Assembly: GCF_039541915.1 (NCBI RefSeq)
Contig: NZ_BAABHD010000029.1
Coordinates: 124,001-188,000 of the forward strand
DNA length: 64,000 nucleotides
Source of the DNA: Nibrella saemangeumensis
GTDB taxonomy: Bacteria > Bacteroidota > Bacteroidia > Cytophagales > Spirosomataceae
Direction: 5' to 3'
Of the stretch, positions 26,680 through 34,423 are shown piece by piece. The position numbers and the translations under genes are program-made. A model generated the notes under the pieces. The model made no database searches and was not told the DNA's origin. It was given only the letters and a program-made list of their open reading frames with translations. The first letter of the stretch is position 1. Each line of letters begins with the position of its first letter.

Positions 26680-28815
26680 ATGAAAGCTTACGACGAAAAA
26701 CACATCAAAAATGTGGTACTGATTGGCCCCGCTAAAAGCGGCAAAACCACACTCGCTGAGACCATGCTTTACGAAGCTGGTCTCCTTACCAGACGCGGAA
26801 CGGTAGAAGAAAGAAACACCATTTCTGACTATCACGAAGTAGAGCACGAACGAGGCAGCTCCGTCTACGCGACAACCCTGCACACCGAATGGCGCGATTT
26901 TAAGATTAACATCATTGATACCCCCGGTCTGGACGATTTCATCGGCGAAGTGATTACCTCCATTACCGTCTGCGACACCGCCGTCATCCTGCTGAACGCC
27001 CAGAACGGCGTAGAGGTCGGTACCGAACTGCTCTGGGACTACATCGATCATTATAACAAACCCACCATTCTGGCGGTTAATCAGCTCGACCACGAGAAAG
27101 CCAACTATACCCAAACCCTTGACGAAGCCAAAGCGTTTTTTGGTCCGGCGGTAACCATCATGCAGTATCCGCTGAACGCCGGAACGGGCTTCAACTGCAT
27201 CATCGACCTGTTGAAAATGGTGATGTACAAATTCCCCGAAGGCGGTGGCAAGCCTGAAAAGCTGCCCATTCCCGCCAGTGAAAAAGAACGCGCTGACCAA
27301 CTGCATAACGAACTGGTGGAGAAGGCTGCGGAGAACGACGAGGCCCTGATGGAGCAGTACTTTGAGAAGGGCAGTCTGGATGAGGACGAACTGCGGGAGG
27401 GCTTGAAAATCGGCATGATGAAACACCAGGTGTTTCCGGTATTCTGCCTGTCGGCGAAACGAGATATGGGCACCGGCCGGATGATGGGCTTTATCGACAA
27501 CGTAGCACCTTCGGCTGTTGATACGGCGGGCGAACTTACCGAAGACGGCCAGGAAGTCCCCTGCGACCCGGCGGCTCCGACCCGGTTATTTATCTTCAAA
27601 ACGCTGGTAGAGCCCCGGCTGGGCCGCCTGTCGTTCTTTAAGGTAATGGCCGGCGAAGTGGCCGTAGGCATGGACTTCCAGAACGAAAAAACCGGTACCA
27701 CCGAGCGCATCAGCCAGCTGTTTATCGTGGACGGCAAGAACCGAAACCCCATCGACCGGCTTAAGGCGGGCGATATCGGCTGCACCGTAAAACTTAAAAA
27801 TACCGCGACGGGCCATACCCTGAACGGCAAGGGGGCTACTGGCAACATACGGCCCATTCAGTTTCCGCCGGCCAAAACGCGGGTAGCCATTGTGGCCAAA
27901 AACAAGCAGGACGACGAGAAGCTCAGCGAGATGCTGAACGAGATTCACCTGGAAGACCCTACCCTGAGCGTTGAGTACAACCAGGAAGTCAGGCAGGTAA
28001 TTCTGGAAGGCCAGGGCGAACTGCACCTGACCGTCACGAAATGGAAGCTGGAGAACCTGCACAAGATACCCGTCGAGTTCCAGCGGGTCAGAATACCCTA
28101 CCGCGAGACCATCCAGCGGCCGGCGCTGTCGTCGTACCGCCACAAGAAGCAGTCGGGTGGAGCCGGGCAGTTTGGCGAAGTATTCATCAAAATTGAACCG
28201 TACTACGAAGGTATGCCGCCGATAAAGGATTTCCCGGTGCGGGAAACCGAAACGGTAGAATTGCCCTGGGGCGGCAAACTGGTGTTCAACAACTGTATTG
28301 TGGGTGGGGTGATCGACGCCCGTTTCCTGCCATCCATTATGAAGGGCATTATGGAGAAAATGTCGCAGGGGCCACTGACGGGCTCGCACGTACGCGACGT
28401 ACGGGTGAGCGTATACGACGGTAAGATGCACCCCGTCGACAGCAACGATATTTCCTTCAAGATAGCGGGTATGATGGCCTTCCGGGAGGCCTTCCTGCAG
28501 GCCGAACCGCAGTTGCTGGAGCCGGTACACGATATAGAGGTGCTGGTACCCGCCAACCTGATGGGCGACGTGATGACCGAACTCCAGACGCACCGCAGCA
28601 TGATCCTGAACATCGACAGCGAGAAAAATAGCCAGGTGATCCGGGCCAGAACCCCGCTGGCTGAACTGGATAAATTGCTGCCTGCCTTACGCAATCTGAG
28701 CCAGGGTAAAGCCAAGGTCCGCAGCCAGTTTGCCGACTATTCGCCGGTGCCGTCTGATTTGCAGAAACGCATCAGCGAAGAATTTAGCAAAACTGAACTG
28801 GCTGAAGTACATTAG
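26680..28815 (+). CDS. EF-G paralogue with altered GTPase motifs
   Basis: A 711-residue elongation-factor-G-like protein with domains in the usual order: G domain (1-270), domain II (about 295-380), III, IV (SGGAGQFGEVFIKIEP near 490) and V. The P-loop is GPAKSGKT (16-23). Switch II reads D80-T-P-G-L84, where true EF-G has His (DTPGH) for GTP hydrolysis. The switch I motif RGITI is RGSSV and NKxD is N134-Q-L-D137. So it binds nucleotides perhaps, but the catalytic His is missing. Family knowledge: Bacteroides has a second EF-G (EF-G2) reported to lack GTPase activity and to help translation in starvation. This gene could be its counterpart. No ribosomal genes are near, which supports a paralogue. 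Confidence 0.9.
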   Translation: MKAYDEKHIKNVVLIGPAKSGKTTLAETMLYEAGLLTRRGTVEERNTISDYHEVEHERGSSVYATTLHTEWRDFKINIIDTPGLDDFIGEVITSITVCDTAVILLNAQNGVEVGTELLWDYIDHYNKPTILAVNQLDHEKANYTQTLDEAKAFFGPAVTIMQYPLNAGTGFNCIIDLLKMVMYKFPEGGGKPEKLPIPASEKERADQLHNELVEKAAENDEALMEQYFEKGSLDEDELREGLKIGMMKHQVFPVFCLSAKRDMGTGRMMGFIDNVAPSAVDTAGELTEDGQEVPCDPAAPTRLFIFKTLVEPRLGRLSFFKVMAGEVAVGMDFQNEKTGTTERISQLFIVDGKNRNPIDRLKAGDIGCTVKLKNTATGHTLNGKGATGNIRPIQFPPAKTRVAIVAKNKQDDEKLSEMLNEIHLEDPTLSVEYNQEVRQVILEGQGELHLTVTKWKLENLHKIPVEFQRVRIPYRETIQRPALSSYRHKKQSGGAGQFGEVFIKIEPYYEGMPPIKDFPVRETETVELPWGGKLVFNNCIVGGVIDARFLPSIMKGIMEKMSQGPLTGSHVRDVRVSVYDGKMHPVDSNDISFKIAGMMAFREAFLQAEPQLLEPVHDIEVLVPANLMGDVMTELQTHRSMILNIDSEKNSQVIRARTPLAELDKLLPALRNLSQGKAKVRSQFADYSPVPSDLQKRISEEFSKTELAEVH

Positions 28816-28896
28816 GGCCGCTCAGGAGCGAAACGTCGCTTGACAGTCTCGCCCGGGGAACCCCTCTCCGGGCTATTTACGTTTAACAGATCGCTT

Positions 28897-29811
28897 ATGC
28901 TGGATATAGTCATTGAAGCGCGTCAGGCATCCATCAGCAACGGCTTTAGTGTCCGGCGCATCCTGCCGTTCCGGTTACGGCGCATGGTGGGGCCTTTTAT
29001 CTTCATGGACCATGCCGGGCCCGTGGCCGTGGCCCCGGAGCAACTACCGTCGATGGACGTCCTGCCGCATCCGCACATCGGCTTATCGACGGTAAGCTAC
29101 CTGTTCGGCGGGCAGGTAACGCACCGCGACAGCCTGGGCGTGGAGCAGGTAATACGGCCCGGTGAGGTCAACTGGATGACGGCCGGGCGCGGCATCGCCC
29201 ACTCGGAGCGGTTCGAAGATCCAGCTGCGCTGGCCGGCAACTCGCTGGAGATGATTCAGACCTGGGTGGCTCTGCCCGAAGCCGATGAAGAAAGCGCCCC
29301 GGCTTTTGACAACTACCAGCCCCACGAACTGCCTATCTTTACCGAACCCGGCGTCTGGATGCGGTTGATTGCCGGTAACGCTTTTGGCTTACGCAACGAC
29401 GTAAAAACCCATTCCCCCCTGTTTTACCTGCATGTGGTGTTGCAGCCCGGTGCCCGTTTTGGACTGCCGCAGGGCTACGCGGAACGGGGCATCTACGTCG
29501 CTAAAGGCAGCGTGGAAGTGAGCGGACACACTTACACCATGGGCCAGTTGCTGGTCTTCACCACCGGCACCGACCCGGTTATTGTGGCCCGCGAGCCCAG
29601 TACCCTGATTCTGCTGGGCGGTGAGCCGCTGGGCGAACGATATATCTGGTGGAATTTCGTTTCCTCCCGCCCGGAGCGCATCGAGCAGGCCAAAGCCGAC
29701 TGGCAGGCCGGTCGCATTCAGTTGCCGCCCAACGACAACGAACAGTTTGTACCCCTGCCGCAGGATAACTCCCGCCCGGCGGGTACGCCACCTCCACAGC
29801 CATTGTCGTAA
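28897..29811 (+). CDS. Pirin family protein
   Basis: A 304-residue two-cupin protein. ATG 28897 is preferred to an upstream TTG. The N-terminal cupin has the four metal ligands expected for pirins: His58, His60, His102 and Glu104 (HPHIGLSTVSYL; RGIAHSERF). The C-terminal cupin (about 180-270) lacks them. Pirins are cytoplasmic iron proteins; some act as quercetinases, others in regulation, so the exact role is open. It lies 81 bases after the EF-G paralogue and may be read from its transcript. Confidence 0.93.
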   Translation: MLDIVIEARQASISNGFSVRRILPFRLRRMVGPFIFMDHAGPVAVAPEQLPSMDVLPHPHIGLSTVSYLFGGQVTHRDSLGVEQVIRPGEVNWMTAGRGIAHSERFEDPAALAGNSLEMIQTWVALPEADEESAPAFDNYQPHELPIFTEPGVWMRLIAGNAFGLRNDVKTHSPLFYLHVVLQPGARFGLPQGYAERGIYVAKGSVEVSGHTYTMGQLLVFTTGTDPVIVAREPSTLILLGGEPLGERYIWWNFVSSRPERIEQAKADWQAGRIQLPPNDNEQFVPLPQDNSRPAGTPPPQPLS

Positions 29812-30112
29812 TTTAACCGTCATGACGCTACCTATTCAACTACGTATGCTATGCTGGGCTTTAGATAGAAACGGCCAATAGGTTTATCTGGAAAAGCAGA
29901 ATAGCACGGCCGTAAAGCTCCTTCGCATTTTATATTGTTTTACTGACTCGACAATACAAAATACGCAATGCGCATTCTATATTGCCAATGCGAAACAAGG
30001 AAGACCAAAGTACTGATAAACAGGCCCACATAAAAAATAATTGATGTTTTCAGGCTTTCACCTCAACCAAGCTATATTAGGCTTGACGCGTAAAACATTC
30101 GTCTATTTACTA
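29812..30112. other. Gap with REP-like hairpin and AT-rich start of the cassette region
   Basis: No gene seen. Base composition falls sharply after about 29930. It holds one complex hairpin (29922-29994). The segment 30000-30112 is AT-rich without a clear feature. Confidence 0.5.
29922..29994. repeat. REP-like hairpin
   Basis: Outer arms TTCGCATT (29923-29930) and AATGCGAA (29987-29994) pair perfectly. An inner pair (29924-29938 with 29951-29965) matches 13 of 15. It resembles the hairpins at 44116 and 55300 in using a GCATT/AATGC core. Confidence 0.5.
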
Positions 30113-30153
30113 GTTAGAAGCAATGCAGTCGTAATTCGAAAAAACCATGTATT

Positions 30154-30630
30154 ATGAGAAATTTTTTGTTTGGTGTTATGGCAACAATTACCGCACTGGC
30201 TGTCTATGGATTCTTTCAAAAAATTGAAACAACCATACCCAAAAAAGAATGGATTATCGCCCCTCGATTTTTAACGCTACAAAAAGGCGTCACAAAAGAA
30301 CAGGCCAGAGAATGGATGGAGAAAGAATATCTTCCCCTATATCGGTATTATTCAGGCTGGAACGCAGAGCTTGGAGAACCAACAGGTTCTGGCAAATGGG
30401 GAAAGTCAGATAACACAGCCAAAGAAAAAGGCGATTTTGTCCTCATTTATTTCTTTGACTCCCCCCGAACAAGAGACCACTATTTTCCACCCAATGGACC
30501 TTGGAGTGAAGAGATTCAAAAAGTACTTGCGGAACATAAGTCGACATGGGACGATTTGTTCGGCAAATATTTTATCCAAGACAAATATCAAAATGAAGAA
30601 TATACAATGTTCGCTACTGCCAAAAAATAG
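30154..30630 (+). CDS. Unknown small exported or membrane-anchored protein
   Basis: A 158-residue protein I do not recognise. An N-terminal hydrophobic segment (residues 3-21) looks like a signal anchor. The rest is hydrophilic with many aromatics (WMEKEYLPLYRYYSGWN, YFFDSPRTRDHYFPPNGPW) and may be an alpha-beta fold of the dimeric ferredoxin-like sort. Codon use is AT-rich compared with nearly all other genes here, suggesting transfer. It lies within the first cassette-like unit (30113-30643). Confidence 0.7.
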   Translation: MRNFLFGVMATITALAVYGFFQKIETTIPKKEWIIAPRFLTLQKGVTKEQAREWMEKEYLPLYRYYSGWNAELGEPTGSGKWGKSDNTAKEKGDFVLIYFFDSPRTRDHYFPPNGPWSEEIQKVLAEHKSTWDDLFGKYFIQDKYQNEEYTMFATAKK

Positions 30631-30634
30631 CACT

Positions 30635-30772
30635 GCTTCTAACAGCAGGTTCATGCAATTGTAGCTTGAATACATAGGCTCAACAGAATATGTTTACTCA
30701 GCATTTAGGCAGAGTTAAAGCGCTGGAATACAGAATGCCACAACTGCATAAATTTGTTGACCGTTGGTAGCC
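30635..30772 (+). repeat. attC-like site 1
   Basis: Outer ends GCTTCTAAC (30635-30643) and GTTGGTAGC (30763-30771) pair at 7 of 9. Inner arms ATGCAATTGT (30653-30662) and ACAACTGCAT (30740-30749) pair at 9 of 10. The left end is complementary at 12 of 13 bases (30631-30643) to 30113-30125, the left edge of this unit. Confidence 0.4.
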
Positions 30773-30807
30773 ATTTTATAGTTACCTACATTCAAATTAG
30801 TCGCATC

Positions 30808-31317
30808 ATGAAATTCAAAAGATCAGTGTTTGCCATGTTTGTCTTTATGACATTAGTTGTCTCCTGTGATTCAACAGAAAAACCTTTGAACCCAAAAGAA
30901 AAGGAACAAATCAAGGCTGAAGTGATATCTAGTATTGAAAAACATGTTGATGATATAATCAGTCGGGATTACAATAAGGTAATGCGATTTTATGTAAAAG
31001 ATGATTATGTCCTTTATGGGGACGGGACTTACTGGGGTGATTATGCAACGATAGACAGCATATGGAAAACTTGGTTACCTAAGTGGAAATTAATCACAAA
31101 GTGGAAGATGAAAAATCATAAGGTCCATGTCTACTCAAGAAATGCGGCAGTGGATTTTGTTGAGTGGGAACACGAAAGAATTGAAGAAAATGGAGATACA
31201 ACAAGAGCTTATGGTTTTTGGGTCTGGGAAATGCAACGCTTTCCGGATGGTTGGAAATCCACTAGCGCTGCCGTGGATCACAGATATACTGCTGGACCAA
31301 ACGTTAAAAATAAATAG
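30808..31317 (+). CDS. NTF2-like (SnoaL/DUF4440-type) lipoprotein
   Basis: A 169-residue lipoprotein: ATG 30808 gives a signal with lipobox Cys20 (VVSC). A longer frame starting at 30754 would spoil this. The mature part resembles DUF4440/SnoaL domains: a helical start, KVMRFYVKDDYVLYGDGTYW in the middle and a beta-rich tail with DFVEWEHERIEENGDTTR and WGWEMQRF-like strands. No catalytic function can be assigned. It is AT-rich like its neighbours and lies in the second cassette-like unit. Confidence 0.75.
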   Translation: MKFKRSVFAMFVFMTLVVSCDSTEKPLNPKEKEQIKAEVISSIEKHVDDIISRDYNKVMRFYVKDDYVLYGDGTYWGDYATIDSIWKTWLPKWKLITKWKMKNHKVHVYSRNAAVDFVEWEHERIEENGDTTRAYGFWVWEMQRFPDGWKSTSAAVDHRYTAGPNVKNK

Positions 31318-31415
31318 TAAATAACCCTACATTAAATTTTAAAAGTTTCCCAAATGCCAGTTGCTGATTTTATAAGCGGAGATCATGCACTTAAAATCAA
31401 TTACTTTAAAAATGA

Positions 31416-31603
31416 AAAACGGCTTCCAACATGGGGTTTCCTGCTATGCTGGCTGACGAACCTACCCTGATCGTCCCATTTGCTTATAATCTGCAGTCCG
31501 GGCTCGACGAATAATGCCGAGCAATAGCATTAACTTTACTCAGCTTCGGGCTGACGAACCACAGAATATCAGCACAGAAGAAAGCCCAGACCGCTGGCGG
31601 TAA
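31416..31603 (+). repeat. attC-like site 2
   Basis: Left end 31416-31430 is complementary at 13 of 15 bases to 30763-30777, the left edge of this unit. Inner arms 31432-31445 and 31576-31588 pair well (about 11 of 13). The right end GCTGGCGGTAA (31593-31603) departs from GTT by one base. The stretch holds no gene. Confidence 0.35.
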
Positions 31604-31659
31604 TTTTTCATCGAAACAGAATTCGCAAAAGGCAGTTTTAAACGTAAAAAGATGTTGAC

Positions 31660-32007
31660 ATGATTGAGAGTAATAAAGCAATATTAGAAAAGGCAAATGC
31701 GGCTTTCGCCAAAGGTGACTTTGAAGGATTTCTGTCGTTCTGTTCTGAAGACACGAAATGGAAGTATGTGGGCGACCGAATTCTTGATGGAAAAGAATCC
31801 GTTCGCCGATACATAGCAGAGATGTACACAGAATTGTCGAAGTTTACAGTCGAAAACTTAATTGCTGAGGGGGATTTCGTTACCTTACTCGGCGACATAA
31901 CATTGAAGGATGAAGATGGTAACGAGGCCCAATACTCGGTCTGTGATGTATGGCGGTTCCGCGACGGTAAAATGGCCGAATTGAAAGCTTTTGTCATTAA
32001 AGCCTGA
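31660..32007 (+). CDS. NTF2-like (SnoaL-type) protein
   Basis: A 115-residue cytoplasmic protein of the SnoaL/ketosteroid-isomerase-like kind: AFAKGDFEGFLSFCSEDTKW, VRRYIAEMY, ENLIAEGDFVTLLGDITLKD and WRFRDGKMAELKAFVI. The layout is that of stress-linked NTF2-like proteins with a polar cavity. No active-site residues can be named. It is the third AT-rich small ORF in a row. It resembles the protein at 57794-58183 in size and motif spacing. Confidence 0.8.
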   Translation: MIESNKAILEKANAAFAKGDFEGFLSFCSEDTKWKYVGDRILDGKESVRRYIAEMYTELSKFTVENLIAEGDFVTLLGDITLKDEDGNEAQYSVCDVWRFRDGKMAELKAFVIKA

Positions 32008-32201
32008 CCAAGGTCAAAGCCATGAATCGTAATGAGTGATTGAGATTGGAATAAAACATATATGTTGGCAGGCGGCCGAAGCTCGTGATATAAAACCGCT
32101 GTCAGCAAATGGAACACAGAGTATCGCCAAAACGTGAGGCCCTGAACGTTAGCGGCAAAAGTTGAAAAAATTCCCGTTGATACTTATTATGCCAACCAAC
32201 T

Positions 32202-32549
32202 ATGGCACTCGACCCGATTAAAACCGTTGACATCATTGAGCTCATGGAGAACTATCTGGAGCGAATCCGGCCTCCCGAATCCATTCGGGAGCAACTTGAT
32301 ATTGGGTATCGAATCGACAACCAGAGTATAATTCTGTTTGAGACACGCCCCCAATTCCGCAATCCTGAGAAAAAGATGGAAACAGACTACGCCAAAGCCA
32401 CGTATGTGAAGAGCGAAAACAAATGGAAAGTGTATTGGATGCGGGGTAATATGAACTGGACGTTGTATGAACCTAAGCCCAGGGTGAGTAACCTGAAGCG
32501 CTTTCTTGAACTGGTCGACGAAGACAAATACCACTGCTTTAAAGGATAA
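32202..32549 (+). CDS. DUF3024 family protein
   Basis: A 115-residue cytoplasmic protein. Family features are the N-terminal helix LMENYLERIRPPESIREQLD, the ETRPQFRNPEK turn, the KATYVKSENKWKVYWMRGN strand pair and the short KYHCFKG end. Function is unknown. It starts about 50 bases after the GTTAGCGGCAA block and may be the fourth unit of the cassette-like array, but I found no matching end after it. Confidence 0.85.
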   Translation: MALDPIKTVDIIELMENYLERIRPPESIREQLDIGYRIDNQSIILFETRPQFRNPEKKMETDYAKATYVKSENKWKVYWMRGNMNWTLYEPKPRVSNLKRFLELVDEDKYHCFKG

Positions 32550-32731
32550 GCTATGGCTGCGGGCTGGCATTCCGGCTCCGAACCCTTCACTGACCTGTTC
32601 GTAAAAATGATATCCCGACCGGCCGGAATAGGCATAAAACCCACCCGGCACACACCCTACTTATTCAAACGCCGGACCCTCCGGCCGGCCGGGTTGTTAC
32701 TTCAACATCGTTGCTGGCTCGCATCCACTGG

Positions 32732-33031
32732 TTAGCGTTCTCCGATCCAGCGGCCATTCCTCGTAGCTGATTGCTGGATACCACAGGCCTGAAATCCGAC
32801 CAGAAGTTCCAGTTGCAACACCTGCGCTATTCTGGACAGCGTTCCGATGGAAATTGTATGTCCCCGATTTTCGTATCTACTGATTACTGCAGGCGATACA
32901 CCCAATTTGTCGGCTAACTCCTGCTGCGTAAGGTTTGCCCTCAAACGGGCTTCCCGAATCAGATGACCTACCTCTACCAGGACCGTCTCCTCATCACTGT
33001 TCTTTAAATGTATCCAGGTGGCCTGCACCAT
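32732..33031 (-). CDS. XRE-family helix-turn-helix regulator
   Basis: A 99-residue protein with a Cro/C1-type HTH at about 24-78 (REARLRANLTQQELADKLGV, then SPAVISRYENRGHTISIGTL). The C-terminal tail is short and has two cysteines... only one is certain (QACGIQQS). No toxin gene lies next to it, so it may regulate its own cluster. It is the last of four minus-strand genes (34337 to 32732) and starts 14 bases after the Rnk/GreA-like gene. Confidence 0.9.
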   Translation of the reverse strand: MVQATWIHLKNSDEETVLVEVGHLIREARLRANLTQQELADKLGVSPAVISRYENRGHTISIGTLSRIAQVLQLELLVGFQACGIQQSATRNGRWIGER

Positions 33032-33045
33032 AGCAAAAGCGGTCT

Positions 33046-33492
33046 TTACAGGGAGAAATCCCCGGCGGCTTCGGGTTGATACAGCAGTTGATCTACTTTG
33101 ATTTTCACCGTGTGACTCGGGGTGGGCAAGTTTATCAGATCGCCAACCTTAACCCCCAGAATGGCCGTAGCCAGGGGCGCGAAAATGGAGACCTGGTTTT
33201 GATGAATATCGGCCTGTTCGGGATATACCAATCGTAACGACACGGTCCTGTCAGTGTCCATATATCGAATCCGCACCCAGGAATTCATTGTCACTACATC
33301 GGCCGGCATATCGTTTGGTTCCAGCAGGGTTGCCTCATTAACACCCTTCCAGAGCGTTCGGACCTGATTGCTGGAGGCCCGGGGGTCTGATTTAGCGTTT
33401 CCTACACTGACTTTAAGTCGTTGGTAATCCAGTTTACTGATGATTAAGTTGGTCATGGCGGAAATCTGTTTAGCAGTGATGTGGGTATTCAT
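33046..33492 (-). CDS. Rnk/GreA-B C-terminal-like protein
   Basis: A 148-residue protein. The C-terminal half (about 75-140) resembles the GreA/GreB C-terminal domain as in Rnk: WVRIRYMDTDRTVSLRLVYP, then FAPLATAILGVKVGDLINLP. The N-terminal half is short and lacks the long coiled coil of GreA. Rnk-like proteins bind RNA polymerase without cleavage activity; whether this one does is inference. ATG 33456 is an alternative start. Gene order suggests an operon with the TerB-like gene before it and the XRE gene after it. Confidence 0.75.
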   Translation of the reverse strand: MNTHITAKQISAMTNLIISKLDYQRLKVSVGNAKSDPRASSNQVRTLWKGVNEATLLEPNDMPADVVTMNSWVRIRYMDTDRTVSLRLVYPEQADIHQNQVSIFAPLATAILGVKVGDLINLPTPSHTVKIKVDQLLYQPEAAGDFSL

Positions 33493-33556
33493 TTCTGTTT
33501 TGTATGCCTCAGCCCGTTGCCGGTAAGCCCCGGATCGGATTAAAGGTACCTCTCTA

Positions 33557-33910
33557 TTACAGTTGCTTTAAATCCTGAGCGAACTGGTCGATCAGGGTTT
33601 CCTCCTGAACCGAGATGGCTTTGTGGGCACCGGCAACCTGACACACCACATCCAGGAGGTATTTCTTCGTGGCATTTTCGAGCTTAGCCGACGTGTAACG
33701 CAGCTTTCGCATCCCAAAGGCATAGGCGTCTTCGGCCGTTTCTCCGCAGTTAGTCTGGATAAAAAACGTGTGCAGCGCCACATCACCGTGGCGCTCCCGG
33801 CTAAGCGCTTCGCGAACGGCCTGTATCTCATCCTGCTGGACAGATCCGTCGGCTTTAGCCAGCGCAAAGACTATACTTCCCAGACCCATAGACATATCAG
33901 GTGAAATCAT
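33557..33910 (-). CDS. TerB-like protein A
   Basis: A 117-residue helical protein like tellurite-resistance TerB: GLGSIVFALAKADGSVQQDE start, an Asp-rich first metal-like loop, and the HKAISVQEETLIDQF end. ATG 33910 matches the start of its relative at 35440 (MISPDMSM against MYSPDLTM); a longer frame begins at 33970. TerB proteins are cytoplasmic, metal-linked and found in stress and phage-defence gene sets. Here it lies in a cluster with a DUF932-like gene. Confidence 0.75.
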   Translation of the reverse strand: MISPDMSMGLGSIVFALAKADGSVQQDEIQAVREALSRERHGDVALHTFFIQTNCGETAEDAYAFGMRKLRYTSAKLENATKKYLLDVVCQVAGAHKAISVQEETLIDQFAQDLKQL

Positions 33911-33974
33911 AATTGGTTTATTTAAAAGGTTTATGCTTACGTATGGATAATAAAGCAAGGTTTCGTTCATTCAG

Positions 33975-34337
33975 TTAGTTAGCAGAGCCCATACGTCGGG
34001 AATCGCCGGATGCCTGCAACCAGTTCGCCCTGAGCTGGCTCACGGTTGGCAGCTGGCTATACGTCTCAAAATCCTCTCGGCTCAATTGCCGAAGCAGGTA
34101 ATCCCGCAACCGGTAGTGGTGCGCTTCGTACCAGTGTCGTTTAAACGCGTTTACGGCCAGGCATACCTCGAATCCCAACCCTCTGAAGTAAATCTTCTCG
34201 TCGTTCGGGAGCGTATCCAGCCACTGCTGGTAGTCTTGCCACGAAGGGTTGAACGGTATGGGGGCTTCCATAAAGTACCGGCAAATTGCCTGTCCTATGC
34301 GTCGGTGTCGTTCGAAAGAGGGGTTCTGAGTTCTCAT
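33975..34337 (-). CDS. Unknown protein, first gene of minus-strand cluster
   Basis: A 120-residue basic, mostly helical cytoplasmic protein I do not recognise. It has many Trp, Tyr and Arg residues (WQDYQQWLDTLPNDEKIYF, HWYEAHHYRLRDYLLRQL). ATG 34337 is preferred to a TTG twelve bases upstream. It is the first gene downstream of the palindromic promoter region and thus the leader of the XRE/Rnk/TerB operon. Confidence 0.7.
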   Translation of the reverse strand: MRTQNPSFERHRRIGQAICRYFMEAPIPFNPSWQDYQQWLDTLPNDEKIYFRGLGFEVCLAVNAFKRHWYEAHHYRLRDYLLRQLSREDFETYSQLPTVSQLRANWLQASGDSRRMGSAN

Positions 34338-34366
34338 ACGTTGACGCAATTTTTTACATTTGATTG

Positions 34367-34414
34367 GTTTTATACTTTTGCAATTGTAAATTTACAACTG
34401 CAAAAGTATAAAAC
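34367..34414. promoter_or_regulatory. 48-base near-perfect palindrome with two divergent promoters
   Basis: Halves 34367-34390 and 34391-34414 are reverse complements at 23 of 24 positions. Each half holds the sequence TACTTTTG (34373-34380 plus; 34408-34401 minus), which matches the Bacteroidota -7 box TAnnTTTG. Predicted starts face each other inside the palindrome, so the two leaders would overlap. It sits between the unknown gene (minus) and the DUF932-like gene (plus) and probably doubles as an operator. Confidence 0.7.
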
Positions 34415-34423
34415 AAATTTTTT

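Larger units (their letters stand above)
30113..32159 (+). mobile_element. Possible integron-like cassette array without integrase
   Basis: Three AT-rich ORFs in one direction, each preceded at 40-60 bases by a similar short block: GTTAGAAGC (30113), GTTGGTAGCC (30763), GCTGGCGGTAA (31593); a fourth, GTTAGCGGCAA (32151 area), precedes the DUF3024 gene. For the first two, the block is complementary to sequence just after or downstream of its own ORF (30631-30643; 31416-31430), as in cassette ends (TTRRRY with RYYYAAC). Internal hairpin arms also fit attC sites. No integrase is seen. This is inference from geometry. Confidence 0.4.

Noticed and set aside
27586..28593. Minus-strand open frame of 335 codons opposite the EF-G paralogue
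   Set aside because: Antisense to conserved EF-G domains III-V; no own motifs.
32550..32731. GC-rich palindromic stretch after the DUF3024 gene as a fourth attC-like site
   Set aside because: It can fold, and GTTAGCG occurs at its right end, but no left end complementary to the start of the DUF3024 unit was found.
32732..33031. XRE protein as antitoxin of a toxin-antitoxin pair
   Set aside because: The adjacent gene is Rnk/GreA-like, not RelE-, HipA- or HigB-like.
34367..34414. Palindrome as intrinsic terminator
   Set aside because: It lies between divergent gene starts, is AT-rich and has promoter boxes in both arms, so a promoter/operator role is more likely.
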